A DNA stretch of 64,000 nucleotides from UMGS1498 sp900552335 (lineage in GTDB: Bacteria > Bacillota_I > Bacilli_A > RF39 > UBA660). How positions within the stretch are numbered: the first letter of the stretch is position 1; each line of letters begins with the position of its first letter. The translations under genes were made by a program, and so were the position numbers. The stretch is taken from assembly GCA_902477075.1 (NCBI GenBank), contig CABSFU010000002.1, positions 62,001 through 126,000 on the forward strand, written 5' to 3'. This document shows positions 24,846 to 33,047 of this stretch, piece after piece. The notes under the pieces are model-generated. The model saw only the letters and a list, made by a program, of their open reading frames with translations, searched no databases and was not told where the DNA came from.

Positions 24846-25448
24846 ATGAGATATAAATATATGAAACAAGCAGTTAAGCTTTTGGAAAACGAATGGGATT
24901 TGGGAGAAAAGGAATCAGGAGCTTCAAGACACCTATGTGCATGGATTTATTTAATGGAAATATTAGAAGAAACAGAACGATTCGTTTATTATAAAGAAAA
25001 TGGTAAATTATTGGGTTTTGCAGGTTATTCAAAAGACAATTCAACGAAACATTTATTAAGAAAAAAGTTTTATTCATTCATAAAAAAACAATTGTATAAA
25101 AGTAAAGAAATAAAAGATATAAAAGCATTACATGAGTATGAGGATAATTATTATTATGTGCCAGATGAATTAAAAAATTATTTTGATGGGGAAGTATCAA
25201 TGCTAATAATAGATAAGAGTCTTAGAGGGAAAGGCATTGGTAAAGAAATGTTATCTAAAATATTTGAATTAGCAAAAAAAGATAATATGAAGAATCTTCA
25301 AATATTAACTGATGAATCTTGTAGTTATTATATATATGAATCTTTAGGGTGTAAAAGAATTTATGAAACAGTAGTTGAAAATAAAGAATATGGAACACTT
25401 GAAAATACAATTACAGAGAAAGCTTATATTTATGAGAAAATATTATAA
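24846..25448 (+). CDS. GNAT-family N-acetyltransferase
   Basis: This is a 200-residue protein from ATG 24846 (GGTGAT upstream). The GNAT core is in the C-terminal half: strand VSMLIIDKSLRG followed by KGIGKEML (acetyl-CoA loop) and YYIYESLGCKRIYET. The N-terminal half carries LLGFAGYS. It ends the HAD-MFS-HAD-GNAT operon. The substrate is unknown. Confidence 0.85.
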   Translation: MRYKYMKQAVKLLENEWDLGEKESGASRHLCAWIYLMEILEETERFVYYKENGKLLGFAGYSKDNSTKHLLRKKFYSFIKKQLYKSKEIKDIKALHEYEDNYYYVPDELKNYFDGEVSMLIIDKSLRGKGIGKEMLSKIFELAKKDNMKNLQILTDESCSYYIYESLGCKRIYETVVENKEYGTLENTITEKAYIYEKIL

Positions 25449-25554
25449 GAAATGAGAGTGATATAAAAGAAAATTAGAAAAGTAATAAAAAGCGAACGAT
25501 ATATTAGAATGATATGATAAATAATACGCTTAGATTTTAATATGCAGTAATTTA

Positions 25555-25563
25555 TGCTATAAT
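25555..25563 (+). promoter_or_regulatory. Extended -10 promoter of ABC exporter 2
   Basis: TGCTATAAT is a TGn extended -10 that lies 21 bases before the start. The -35 region is not recognisable. The leader AGGATGTGGT is shared with the 22186 gene. Confidence 0.5.
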
Positions 25564-25583
25564 TTTATTAGGATGTGGTAACT

Positions 25584-27371
25584 TTGATTAAGGAAAATGT
25601 GAAAATAATTAGAGATTTTTTTAAATTAGTTAAAGGAAGTAAAAAATGGATATTTTTATTGTTTTTTGGTTCTATAATGGCTCATTTATCTAGCTTATTA
25701 GTACCAGTTTTTACATCAAATATTATATATGAAGTAACTAATGGTAATGCAAACGCAACATACATTAATATAGGATTATTGGCAATTACATATATTGCAT
25801 ATAATTTATTTTGGTATTTGAATTATGTATCTTACTCTCATAATTTTAAATATAGCTATAAAAATTTAAGAGAAAAGATAGTTGATAAAGTTTTTACTTA
25901 TGATACAGATTTTTCAGACAAGTTATCAAAAGGTACAATCATAAACACAGTCAATACTGATACAGCTAATTTATCTGAAATGATAGATAATGTTTGTGAA
26001 ATAATGGTTGTATTTGTAAAAGTAATTATAATGATATTTATATTTTTGAAAACTAACATTTTTATTGGATTAATTGTTTTGTTATTGGAATGCTTATATT
26101 TAAAATCTTTTGATTATTGTAATATTATGAGTACAAAATATTTGAGAGGGCAACAAAAATATAGAGATAAATTAACTGATAACTTATCTCAAATATTAAA
26201 TGGCTTGGGAGAAATAAAGGTATTTAATATATATGACAAAATTAAAAATAATTTTTATATTATTGCTAATAAATGGTCAGAACAATATATGTTAAAAAGA
26301 AAATATGTTAATATTAGATCTAGTTTATTGCCATTTATCATTCATTTTGGGAAGATATTTTTGTATTTAATTCTAGTATTTTTTGTATTAAATGGGAAAT
26401 ATGAAGTAAATATATTAATTTTGTTAATTACTTACTTTGAAAATATTATGACCAATACAAAAGAATTAATGGGCTATTCAAGACAAATAAGAGAATGGTC
26501 TATATCGATTACAAGAATCAATAATATATTGGATTATTCAAGTAAACAACAAATAACATTTGGAATTAATGATAATGATTATATAAATGGATTGGTAGAA
26601 TTTAAAAATGTTAATTTTTCATATAAGTCAAAAAATAAAGGTAATATAGAAAATATTAGTTTTTTAGCAGAACCTAATAGGATTACTGCATTAGTTGGTC
26701 ATAGTGGTTCTGGCAAAACTTCAATTACAAATTTAATACTTAGAAAGTATAAAATTGATAGCGGACAAATATTAATAGACAATGAAAATATTTATGATTA
26801 TTCAAAAGATGTGTATTCAACGAATGTAGTTGGTGTTAATCAATCCCCATTTATATTTAATATGAGTATAAGAAATAATTTGAGTTTAATAGATTCAAAT
26901 ATCGAACATCAAATTGAAGCATGTAAGAGAGTAGGAATACATGATTATATAATGAGCTTACCAAAAGGATATAATACTATATTAACTGAAAATGCTACTA
27001 ATTTTTCTGGAGGTCAAAAACAATTATTAGCTATTGCGAGAACTTTATTATCAAAAGCAGAAATATTGATATTTGATGAAGTAACCAGTTCGTTGGATAC
27101 TTTATTAGTTGAAAAAATAAAAGATATTTTTGAAAATTTAAAATTAGATCATACAATAATAATTGTTACACATAAAAAAGATGTAATGAAGATAGCAGAT
27201 AAAATAATAGTATTAAACAAAGGAAAAATTGTAGGTCAAGGTACTCACGAAGAATTGATGAAGAATAATGAATATTATATTGATTTACAAACAAATAATT
27301 ATTCGAGTTCTAATAAAAAACAAGATAGTAATATAATAGTCTCAGAGGAAAATAATAATGATAAAATATAG
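25584..27371 (+). CDS. ABC exporter (fused TM and ATPase domains), paralog 2
   Basis: This 595-residue half transporter starts at TTG 25584, placed like the 22186 start after AGGATGTGGT. It has six TMs in about 1-310, then an NBD with GHSGSGKT, a regular signature FSGGQ, Walker B ILIFDEVTSSLD and switch His in THKKD. It is homologous to the 20333 exporter, which has an altered C-loop; the two may form a heterodimer with one consensus and one degenerate site. It overlaps the next gene by 14 bases. Confidence 0.9.
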   Translation: MIKENVKIIRDFFKLVKGSKKWIFLLFFGSIMAHLSSLLVPVFTSNIIYEVTNGNANATYINIGLLAITYIAYNLFWYLNYVSYSHNFKYSYKNLREKIVDKVFTYDTDFSDKLSKGTIINTVNTDTANLSEMIDNVCEIMVVFVKVIIMIFIFLKTNIFIGLIVLLLECLYLKSFDYCNIMSTKYLRGQQKYRDKLTDNLSQILNGLGEIKVFNIYDKIKNNFYIIANKWSEQYMLKRKYVNIRSSLLPFIIHFGKIFLYLILVFFVLNGKYEVNILILLITYFENIMTNTKELMGYSRQIREWSISITRINNILDYSSKQQITFGINDNDYINGLVEFKNVNFSYKSKNKGNIENISFLAEPNRITALVGHSGSGKTSITNLILRKYKIDSGQILIDNENIYDYSKDVYSTNVVGVNQSPFIFNMSIRNNLSLIDSNIEHQIEACKRVGIHDYIMSLPKGYNTILTENATNFSGGQKQLLAIARTLLSKAEILIFDEVTSSLDTLLVEKIKDIFENLKLDHTIIIVTHKKDVMKIADKIIVLNKGKIVGQGTHEELMKNNEYYIDLQTNNYSSSNKKQDSNIIVSEENNNDKI

Positions 27372-27903
27372 GACAAATAATATTGAAAAGTTTTTTAAAT
27401 ATTGTCAAAATGAATTTATGTATGGTTGGATTGATCAAGATGGAAAAAGACATGAAGGAGTAAATGATGGTAAAGTGTATTATTTACAATCTCCAAAGGA
27501 ATTAAAAAAAAGTAAATTAGGAATATGTTGGGATATGACAGAATTATATAGAGATTATTTTGCAAAGATGACTAATCTAAAATATGAAACATATTATTTA
27601 TTATATGATGATGGCAAAGGATGTCCAAGTCATACAATTTTGGTTTATTATAAAGATGATAAAGTATATTGGTTTGAACCAATGTTTCATAATTATTATA
27701 GTGGAATTCATCAATATGAAACTATAAACATTCTATTAAATGACTTTAAAGATAAATGGATTAAATATGCTATATTGAATAATTTAGTTCCCAAAAAATA
27801 CAATCATTCAAGTATATCAATTTATAAGTATGATAAACCTAAATACCATATAAATGGTTTTGAAATGAGAAATCATATTGATAATAGTTTGTTAATAGAA
27901 TAA
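27358..27903 (+). CDS. Transglutaminase-like cysteine protease-fold protein
   Basis: This is a 181-residue protein. GICWDMTELYRDYF supplies a Cys (C57) at a helix start, CPSHTILVYY a His (H92) and YWFEPM an acidic residue (E107). This is the Cys-His-Asp/Glu order of transglutaminase-like folds. No signal peptide is visible. It is translationally coupled to ABC exporter 2. It could process or modify the exported compound, or inactivate a peptide; both are inference. Confidence 0.65.
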   Translation: MIKYRTNNIEKFFKYCQNEFMYGWIDQDGKRHEGVNDGKVYYLQSPKELKKSKLGICWDMTELYRDYFAKMTNLKYETYYLLYDDGKGCPSHTILVYYKDDKVYWFEPMFHNYYSGIHQYETINILLNDFKDKWIKYAILNNLVPKKYNHSSISIYKYDKPKYHINGFEMRNHIDNSLLIE

Positions 27904-27904
27904 C

Positions 27905-27983
27905 TGCAAAAATGCAAAGTATTTTATAAATATTGCAAAAATGCAGTTTTTGTATTGACAATTTTATAACTTTGATATATTAT
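27905..27983 (+). promoter_or_regulatory. Paired TGCAAAAATGCA operators and promoter of the LysR gene
   Basis: TGCAAAAATGCA occurs at 27905-27916 and 27934-27945. TTGACA (27955-27960) and TATTAT (27978-27983) with a 17-bp spacer form a clear promoter. The sites lie just upstream of the -35, where LysR-type regulators bind. Related sites occur at 29003 and 32026. Confidence 0.65.
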
Positions 27984-28011
27984 ATTAAGCAACTTAAAGG
28001 GGGAAAGTATT

Positions 28012-28878
28012 ATGTTTCATACTCAATCCATGAATCTTGATTTAATTAGAACCTTTGTTATTGTAGCACAATCTAAAGATTTTAATGATGCTGCTTCCAA
28101 ATTAAGTATTGATGCTACCAATGTATCAAGACATATAAAATCCTTAGAAAATTTAATGGGAACCAAATTAATAAATAAGAATTCTAAAAATTATATTGAA
28201 TTAACTGAAGATGGTAAAACTTTGTTTGAGGGATATGAAAAAGCATATAATTTATTATTTATCACAGAGAAAACTTTCAAGCAGAATAAAGATTTAAATA
28301 GTGGTAAAATTGCTATAGGTATATCAAGCGATATAGAAATTGATATATTAAATGACAAAATTGAATCATTTAAAAAAAGTTATCCGGATAGTGCATTTAA
28401 AGTAATTAATTTAGCAACTAAAGATTTATTTGAAAAGTTATACCATTACAATATAGATTTTGTAATAGATGAAAAAATAGATAATCCTATAAAATCTAGT
28501 GGTATAAAAATGATAGATTTATTTACAGAAAAATATTGTTTAGCATTTATAAAGGATAAGTTTAATATAACTAGTATAAATGATTTAAATAATGTTCCAT
28601 TAATCTTGCCAATAAGTGCAAAAAGAGAAAGAAAATTATTTGAAGAGTTATTGAATAAGAATGAAATAAAAAAGAAACTTTCTATTGAAACTGCAAACTA
28701 TAAATCAGCTATTGATCATGCTAAAAGAGGAATAGGTGTTGCATTATTACCTATAAATTTAGCTAATGAAACAAATTTAAGTATTTTGGATTTACCTTTA
28801 TCCAAAGATATTTCAATAGCATATATAGAAGAAAACCTATCTCCTTCAAGTAAAGAATTTTTAAAAGAATTTAAATAA
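28012..28878 (+). CDS. LysR-family transcriptional regulator
   Basis: This is a 288-residue protein. The winged HTH (about 8-68) has LIRTFVIVAQSKDFNDAA and SRHIKSLENLMGTKL; the effector domain follows (about 95-285) with GVALLP near the end. GGGGG precedes ATG 28012. LysR proteins usually autoregulate and control adjacent genes. The same TGC...GCA operator pattern lies before this gene, the radical SAM gene and the conjugative region, so it is the best candidate to bind them. Confidence 0.9.
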   Translation: MFHTQSMNLDLIRTFVIVAQSKDFNDAASKLSIDATNVSRHIKSLENLMGTKLINKNSKNYIELTEDGKTLFEGYEKAYNLLFITEKTFKQNKDLNSGKIAIGISSDIEIDILNDKIESFKKSYPDSAFKVINLATKDLFEKLYHYNIDFVIDEKIDNPIKSSGIKMIDLFTEKYCLAFIKDKFNITSINDLNNVPLILPISAKRERKLFEELLNKNEIKKKLSIETANYKSAIDHAKRGIGVALLPINLANETNLSILDLPLSKDISIAYIEENLSPSSKEFLKEFK

Positions 28879-28962
28879 AACAAGTAACGTTGATTTAAAA
28901 TAAGTATAATTATAATTTATAAAAAATTGAAAAGAGTTTTCAAATTAAATTTAAAATTATAT

Positions 28963-29003
28963 ACTCCATTTTCTATATTTAGTTAATGGAGTTATTTTTT
29001 TTT
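28963..29003 (+). terminator. Intrinsic terminator after the LysR gene
   Basis: ACTCCATT/AATGGAGT (28963-28970, 28985-28992) is followed by TATTTTTTTTT. It lies 84 bases after the stop and just before the next operator. Confidence 0.85.
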
Positions 29004-29034
29004 GCAAAATTGCATTTTCGATTGTAAAATTGAT
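29003..29034 (+). promoter_or_regulatory. Operator pair before the radical SAM gene
   Basis: TGCAAAATTGCA (29003-29014) is followed exactly 20 bp later by a degenerate copy, TGTAAAATTGAT (29023-29034). The same 20-bp phasing of TGCAAAATTGCA and a near copy is found at 32026-32057. Confidence 0.6.
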
Positions 29035-29093
29035 TGTCTTCGTTTCCTATAAGTTGTGTTATTATAACAATCACAAAAAGAGGTGAACTAGGA

Positions 29094-30218
29094 ATGAATG
29101 TAATTGAAATGCACTCTAGCTGGTTAGCAATTAATTCTATAGTAGGTTGTCCTAATGGTTGTAAATATTGTTTGTTACAAGCAACAAATGATAATAAGTG
29201 TTTTCCAAAAGAAATTGTTACTCCTGAAGAATCGGTAAAGCAATTAATTGAATACAAATATTATGATAAAGATATTCCTGTTTGTTTGTTACCAAATACT
29301 GATGTTTTTGTTAATCCAAAAAATATTAAATATTTATTAGATTTATTAGTCGAATTAGAAAGACAAAATGTAACTAATGATTTAGTAATTATTACAAAAT
29401 GTAACATAACTGATAATGTCATAGAGAAAGTAAAAGAACTAAAACAAAAAGGTCAAAATGTTATTTTCTATATTAGTTATTCTGGTTTAGGAAAAGATAT
29501 AGAGCCAAGAATATCAGAAGAGATATTAAAAAATAATTTTAAAAAATTAAAAGAAAATGATATTGACGTAATACATTATTTTAGACCATTTCTTCCACAA
29601 AATTCAGATTCAAAAAGAATTGAAGAAATATTGGATTATGTTATTTCATATACAGACATTTCCGTTACTACAGGATTAGCTTTAATTGAAACTTTTATTG
29701 ATAAAATAGAGTGCTGGAATGAAGTTAAAAAAAATAAAGAAGCTTGTTTAAAAGCAAATTGTGTATGGCCTGAATCAGCATGGAATTATTTTAATAATAA
29801 CTATTCACATAAGCAACAGATATTTCAAACAAACACATGTGGATTAAATACAAAATTAAAAAGACCATCAACTCAATATTATGGAACAGAAGAATGTTTA
29901 AACTATAATCATTGTAGTAATGAGCAAAGGGAACGTTGTAAATTAGCACATCAAAAAATTAATGAAAATTTAATAAAAGCAAATTGTACTATATTATTAA
30001 AAAAATTAGGGTTTGATACGACTAATGTAGAATTTTTATTTGATAGATTTGGGAGTTTAGAATTAAAAAATATAGATTTAAAAATAAGTGATGCTTCCTA
30101 TTTATCATATAAATTAGGAATTAAAGTTTACGTATCTACTAACAAAATTGTTTCAAACACATATAATTCAACTTTAAATGGAGCAAAACCATTAGTATTA
30201 AAAGTGGGTGATAAATAA
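29094..30218 (+). CDS. Radical SAM protein (SPL-like), unknown substrate
   Basis: This is a 374-residue protein from ATG 29094 (AGGTGAACTAGGA upstream). GCPNGCKYC gives the CxxxCxxC cluster motif (C19, C23, C26) for the 4Fe-4S cluster and SAM. The core runs to about 220. A C-terminal region contains further Cys (CGLN, EECLNYNHC, RERC), possibly a second metal site. The short N-terminus before the cluster resembles spore-photoproduct-lyase-like and DUF5131-like families. It is coupled by TAATG to the MazG/Nudix gene, which suggests a nucleotide or nucleic-acid substrate (inference). Confidence 0.8.
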   Translation: MNVIEMHSSWLAINSIVGCPNGCKYCLLQATNDNKCFPKEIVTPEESVKQLIEYKYYDKDIPVCLLPNTDVFVNPKNIKYLLDLLVELERQNVTNDLVIITKCNITDNVIEKVKELKQKGQNVIFYISYSGLGKDIEPRISEEILKNNFKKLKENDIDVIHYFRPFLPQNSDSKRIEEILDYVISYTDISVTTGLALIETFIDKIECWNEVKKNKEACLKANCVWPESAWNYFNNNYSHKQQIFQTNTCGLNTKLKRPSTQYYGTEECLNYNHCSNEQRERCKLAHQKINENLIKANCTILLKKLGFDTTNVEFLFDRFGSLELKNIDLKISDASYLSYKLGIKVYVSTNKIVSNTYNSTLNGAKPLVLKVGDK

Positions 30219-31783
30219 TGCAAGATATTATTAAATTTTTAGATACACATTATAGTAATGCTTTAAGATTAGTTAGTGATTTTGATATTACTAAGGAAAA
30301 AAGTTGGGATTCAAAAGATTATTTAAATGAATTATATGTTCAACTAGGACATGTTTATAATGTTTTATTCTCCAATGAAAGTGTTAATGAAGAGAAAAGA
30401 AAAATCGATAATTTAGGTGATGAAATATCAGATGTCTTGTTACAACTTATTAATTTAGCTAGAATTTTAAATATTGATATGTATGAAATAAAGAATTTAA
30501 AAAAATATAATTATAACGAATTAAATGGTTTATCTATTTTGTTAGGTCAACTAACAGAAGCAGTAATGGAAATGAATGAATGCAGATTTAAAAAAGACAG
30601 ATTTGGTTTTGATTCTAGTTATGATTTTGTAAAAGATAGATTATTTAAACTTTTTATACTTACATATAATATAGCGGTAGATCATAATTTAGATATTATA
30701 AAAGAATTTGATGATATGTTAAAGGATGCTAATGGATTTTTAGATAGATTTAGAAAAGGCAAAAGAAAATCTAAAGAATATATTGACATATATGATAAAA
30801 ATGAACATTTACTTGGTTATTGTGAAAAAGATAAAGCCCATGAGTTAGGATATTGGCATAGAGTATTTGGATGCTTAATTTATAATAGAAAAAATAATAA
30901 AGTATTCTTTCAATTTAAAAATCCGAATTATAATAAGGTTAATAATAAACCACTTTTAGAGATTACTGCTGGTGGACATCTAATATCTGGTGAAACTTTA
31001 AAGCAAGGTGTCAGAGAAATAAAAGAAGAAACTGGTTTTAATATAGATTATACAGATCTTAAATTTTTGGAGAAAAGAACCTGCAATAAAAGAATTAAGA
31101 AAAATTTTATTGTTAGAGAATTTCAATATTATTATTCAGTTGATCTAAATATTTCTGTTGGAGATTTTAAAAATTATGATAAAGATGAAGTATTATCTTT
31201 TATAGAATTAGATATAAATGATACTTTGAAATTATTAAATAAAAAAGTTAAGAATATTAAGGGGAAGAAAGATAATGGTGATATTGTTAATATTGCATTA
31301 AAAGATTTTGATAGTGCTTTTGTTAATGATGGACTATATGTTTTATTACTTACTAAATTAAGTATTAAAAGGGGAAGAAGTAAAATGAATAAGAAGTTAA
31401 AAAAACTATATAAAGTTACAAACAAAGAAAAAAAGAAAACACCTGATAGATTCTATTTTGATGATGGAAAGGTTTGTAATTCAAAAGACTATAAGAAAGA
31501 CGATATTAAATATAGTGTTCAACTAATCAATACAGATCGAAATACTAACAATTATATTGTTTGTTTACTAGCAATATTTAATCATAAATCTGTTCCTCAG
31601 TTGCTAAGTAAAAAATTTAAAAGTAAATATGGAACAGAAAAGTATTTTAATAGTTTATGTAATTTAGTTGAAAACAATACAAATCAAGAGATAATTGACA
31701 AATGTTATATTGAAAAAGTTGGAAATCACGAAAAAAATTTTTTCTTCAAAAAATTGAGATTTTTAACTAATTTATTCAATTAA
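30218..31783 (+). CDS. MazG-like / Nudix fusion with a C-terminal unknown domain
   Basis: This is a 521-residue protein. The MazG-like all-alpha pyrophosphohydrolase part (about 15-180) has EEKRKIDNLGDEISDVLLQL, with the E-x-x-D pattern. The Nudix part (about 205-380) has GGHLISGETLKQGV-REIKEETGF, a Nudix box one residue shorter than usual between E and RE. The last 130 residues are basic and unassigned; an internal in-frame ATG at 31385 has GGGGAAGAAG upstream and could start a separate product. Both catalytic families hydrolyse nucleoside polyphosphates. The start is coupled to the radical SAM stop. Confidence 0.75.
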   Translation: MQDIIKFLDTHYSNALRLVSDFDITKEKSWDSKDYLNELYVQLGHVYNVLFSNESVNEEKRKIDNLGDEISDVLLQLINLARILNIDMYEIKNLKKYNYNELNGLSILLGQLTEAVMEMNECRFKKDRFGFDSSYDFVKDRLFKLFILTYNIAVDHNLDIIKEFDDMLKDANGFLDRFRKGKRKSKEYIDIYDKNEHLLGYCEKDKAHELGYWHRVFGCLIYNRKNNKVFFQFKNPNYNKVNNKPLLEITAGGHLISGETLKQGVREIKEETGFNIDYTDLKFLEKRTCNKRIKKNFIVREFQYYYSVDLNISVGDFKNYDKDEVLSFIELDINDTLKLLNKKVKNIKGKKDNGDIVNIALKDFDSAFVNDGLYVLLLTKLSIKRGRSKMNKKLKKLYKVTNKEKKKTPDRFYFDDGKVCNSKDYKKDDIKYSVQLINTDRNTNNYIVCLLAIFNHKSVPQLLSKKFKSKYGTEKYFNSLCNLVENNTNQEIIDKCYIEKVGNHEKNFFFKKLRFLTNLFN

Positions 31784-31843
31784 TTAGTTAAAATCGCAAA
31801 TGCCCGTAAAATAAGGGAAAACTAGCAATTTTGGGAAGAAAAA

Positions 31844-31898
31844 TTACCAGATCAATTACTAGTTATTTTACCAGTAAAATTACCTGCAATATTCATAG
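31844..31898 (+). repeat. 12-bp-periodic TTACCAG-like repeats
   Basis: TTACCAG, TTACTAG, TTACCAG, TTACCTG and TTCATAG start at 31844, 31856, 31868, 31880 and 31892, exactly 12 bp apart. The spacer bases are A-rich. Such phased short repeats can be binding sites for a replication or recombination protein. The stretch lies at the junction of cargo and conjugative region. The frame across it is also open for about 40 codons, so a decayed coding sequence is possible. Confidence 0.4.
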
Positions 31899-31957
31899 TA
31901 AAAATGGTAGAATTTTGGGTATTGCCATTGGAAAAAGTTCATGGTACACTTGTTATA

Positions 31958-31996
31958 AATAGGAATAATTCCGAAAAGGAATGTTCCTATTTTTTA
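31958..31996 (+). terminator. Intrinsic terminator at the cargo / conjugative boundary
   Basis: TAGGAA-AATTCC pairs with GGAAT-TTCCTA (31960-31972, 31979-31989) around GAAAA-type loop bases and is followed by TTTTTT. It isolates the downstream promoter. Confidence 0.75.
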
Positions 31997-32025
31997 TCGC
32001 TTTTCTTTTTTTTAACCTTTTGGAC

Positions 32026-32084
32026 TGCAAAATTGCATTTAATATTGCAAAATTGCTTGACTTTTTCCAAAAAAGTAGTATTAT
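32026..32084 (+). promoter_or_regulatory. Operator pair and promoter entering the conjugative region
   Basis: TGCAAAATTGCA (32026-32037) and TGCAAAATTGCT (32046-32057) start 20 bp apart. The second touches TTGACT (32057-32062), which with TATTAT (32079-32084, 16-bp spacer) forms a promoter. Transcription would run through a 140-base leader into the gene at 32237. A regulator on these sites would control entry into the mobile-element operon. Confidence 0.6.
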
Positions 32085-32135
32085 ATACTACAATTAAATT
32101 GGTTTATATATTTATAAACTTGATTATTAGTGGGG

Positions 32136-32217
32136 TTCTAGTGGTCAGCATGAAAATTTAGGTAGTATATAAAGGCAAGAGAAATTACTAGAATTAAGCT
32201 AGCTGTTTCTCTTTTTT
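32136..32217 (+). promoter_or_regulatory. Leader with intrinsic terminator (possible attenuator)
   Basis: AAGAGAAA/TTTCTCTT (32177-32184, 32206-32213), with an inner CTAG/CTAG pair, forms a terminator followed by T's, located after the promoter but before the first gene. Upstream TTCTAGT (32136-32142) is the exact complement of ACTAGAA (32187-32193) inside the hairpin, so an alternative fold is possible. No known riboswitch class was recognised. Confidence 0.5.
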
Positions 32218-32236
32218 CATTGATTGGGGGGATTGT

Positions 32237-32707
32237 ATGAGAGCACTTCTAGCGAAGAAATATATCGATGATTTTGATATGAAGCAAATCAGTAAAGATG
32301 TATTTGAATTATTTGACGAATATAATTACAAAAAAGAATTAGCTCAGCAATATCTTTACGGATCTTTAAGTCATGAAATAAAAGACATGCCTGAAACACA
32401 TCAACATGGCAATTCTGATCCTGTATATAAAGCTGCGATTAAAAGGGAAAAACTGTTAAACTATGTGAGCAATTTTGATACTAAAATTAAGTATTTAAAA
32501 TTAAGTTTAACAGATGATGAATTAAAGATTTTTCATTATGGTATTGAAGAAAGAGAAACTGACAAAGAAGTTATGGATCGAATATGTAAATCATATAAAA
32601 CATATCTTGTTATTAAGAAAAGTTGTTATATAAAAATAGCATTGAGATTCAGTTTAGTAAAGGATATGGAAAAAGCGGTATTTAAGGCAATTAGTGTAAC
32701 TGACTAG
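32237..32707 (+). CDS. ArpU-like / sigma-like regulator
   Basis: This is a 156-residue mostly helical protein. The C-terminal half (LKLSLTDDELKIFHYGIEERETDKEVMDRICKSYKTYLVIKKSCYIKIA) resembles the sigma-70 region 4-like fold of ArpU/RinA late regulators in phages and mobile elements. GGGGGG upstream supports ATG 32237. As the first gene of the conjugative region it may activate the long operon. The family call is by pattern only. Confidence 0.55.
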   Translation: MRALLAKKYIDDFDMKQISKDVFELFDEYNYKKELAQQYLYGSLSHEIKDMPETHQHGNSDPVYKAAIKREKLLNYVSNFDTKIKYLKLSLTDDELKIFHYGIEERETDKEVMDRICKSYKTYLVIKKSCYIKIALRFSLVKDMEKAVFKAISVTD

Positions 32708-32744
32708 TTGTTTTTTTATGTTTTTATATAGGGGGGTGAAAAAT

Positions 32745-32990
32745 TTGAGAGAAATTAGAGTTTATATGCCTGATGATTTAATTAGCAATATTGATGAACG
32801 CTGTAAAGATCTAAATGTTAATAGATCTGAATATTTAAGAACTTTAGCAAATCTAGATATTTCTATTAAACGTTATCAGCAACTAACTAGATATGCAAAT
32901 CTAATGTATAATACAATCAATAATATTCATGCAGAATTAGGTGTTTTTGTAACACCACTCCAAGAAGTTCCAATGATGATGATGGAATAG
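32745..32990 (+). CDS. Ribbon-helix-helix protein (MobC-like)
   Basis: This 81-residue protein starts at TTG 32745 behind GGGGGG. REIRVYMPDDLISNIDERCKDLNVNRSEYLRTL is a typical ribbon-helix-helix with a DNA-contact strand and two helices. The C-terminus is helical. Such proteins repress mobile-element promoters or assist relaxases. It lies away from the relaxase operon, so regulation is the likelier role. Confidence 0.75.
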   Translation: MREIRVYMPDDLISNIDERCKDLNVNRSEYLRTLANLDISIKRYQQLTRYANLMYNTINNIHAELGVFVTPLQEVPMMMME

Positions 32991-32992
32991 TG

Positions 32993-33021
32993 CTGACAAA
33001 TTAATTAAAAAGCGTTATAAT
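32993..33021 (+). promoter_or_regulatory. Promoter of the 33048 gene
   Basis: CTGACA (32993-32998) and TATAAT (33016-33021) with a 17-bp spacer form a near-consensus sigma-A promoter directly after the RHH stop, followed by GAGGAGGG and a GTG start. Confidence 0.75.
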
Positions 33022-33047
33022 ACAGTTAACGAAGAGGAGGGATTTTT

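Noticed and set aside
31904..32161. 85-codon ORF in the cargo/conjugative gap
   Set aside because: It spans an intrinsic terminator, the operator pair and the -35/-10 of the next promoter; its second half is hydrophobic noise. The first 40 codons may be a decayed gene, but I cannot support it.
32085..32217. Known riboswitch class in the leader
   Set aside because: No match to conserved cores I know (preQ1, THF, SAM, fluoride); only a terminator and a possible alternative pairing are supported.
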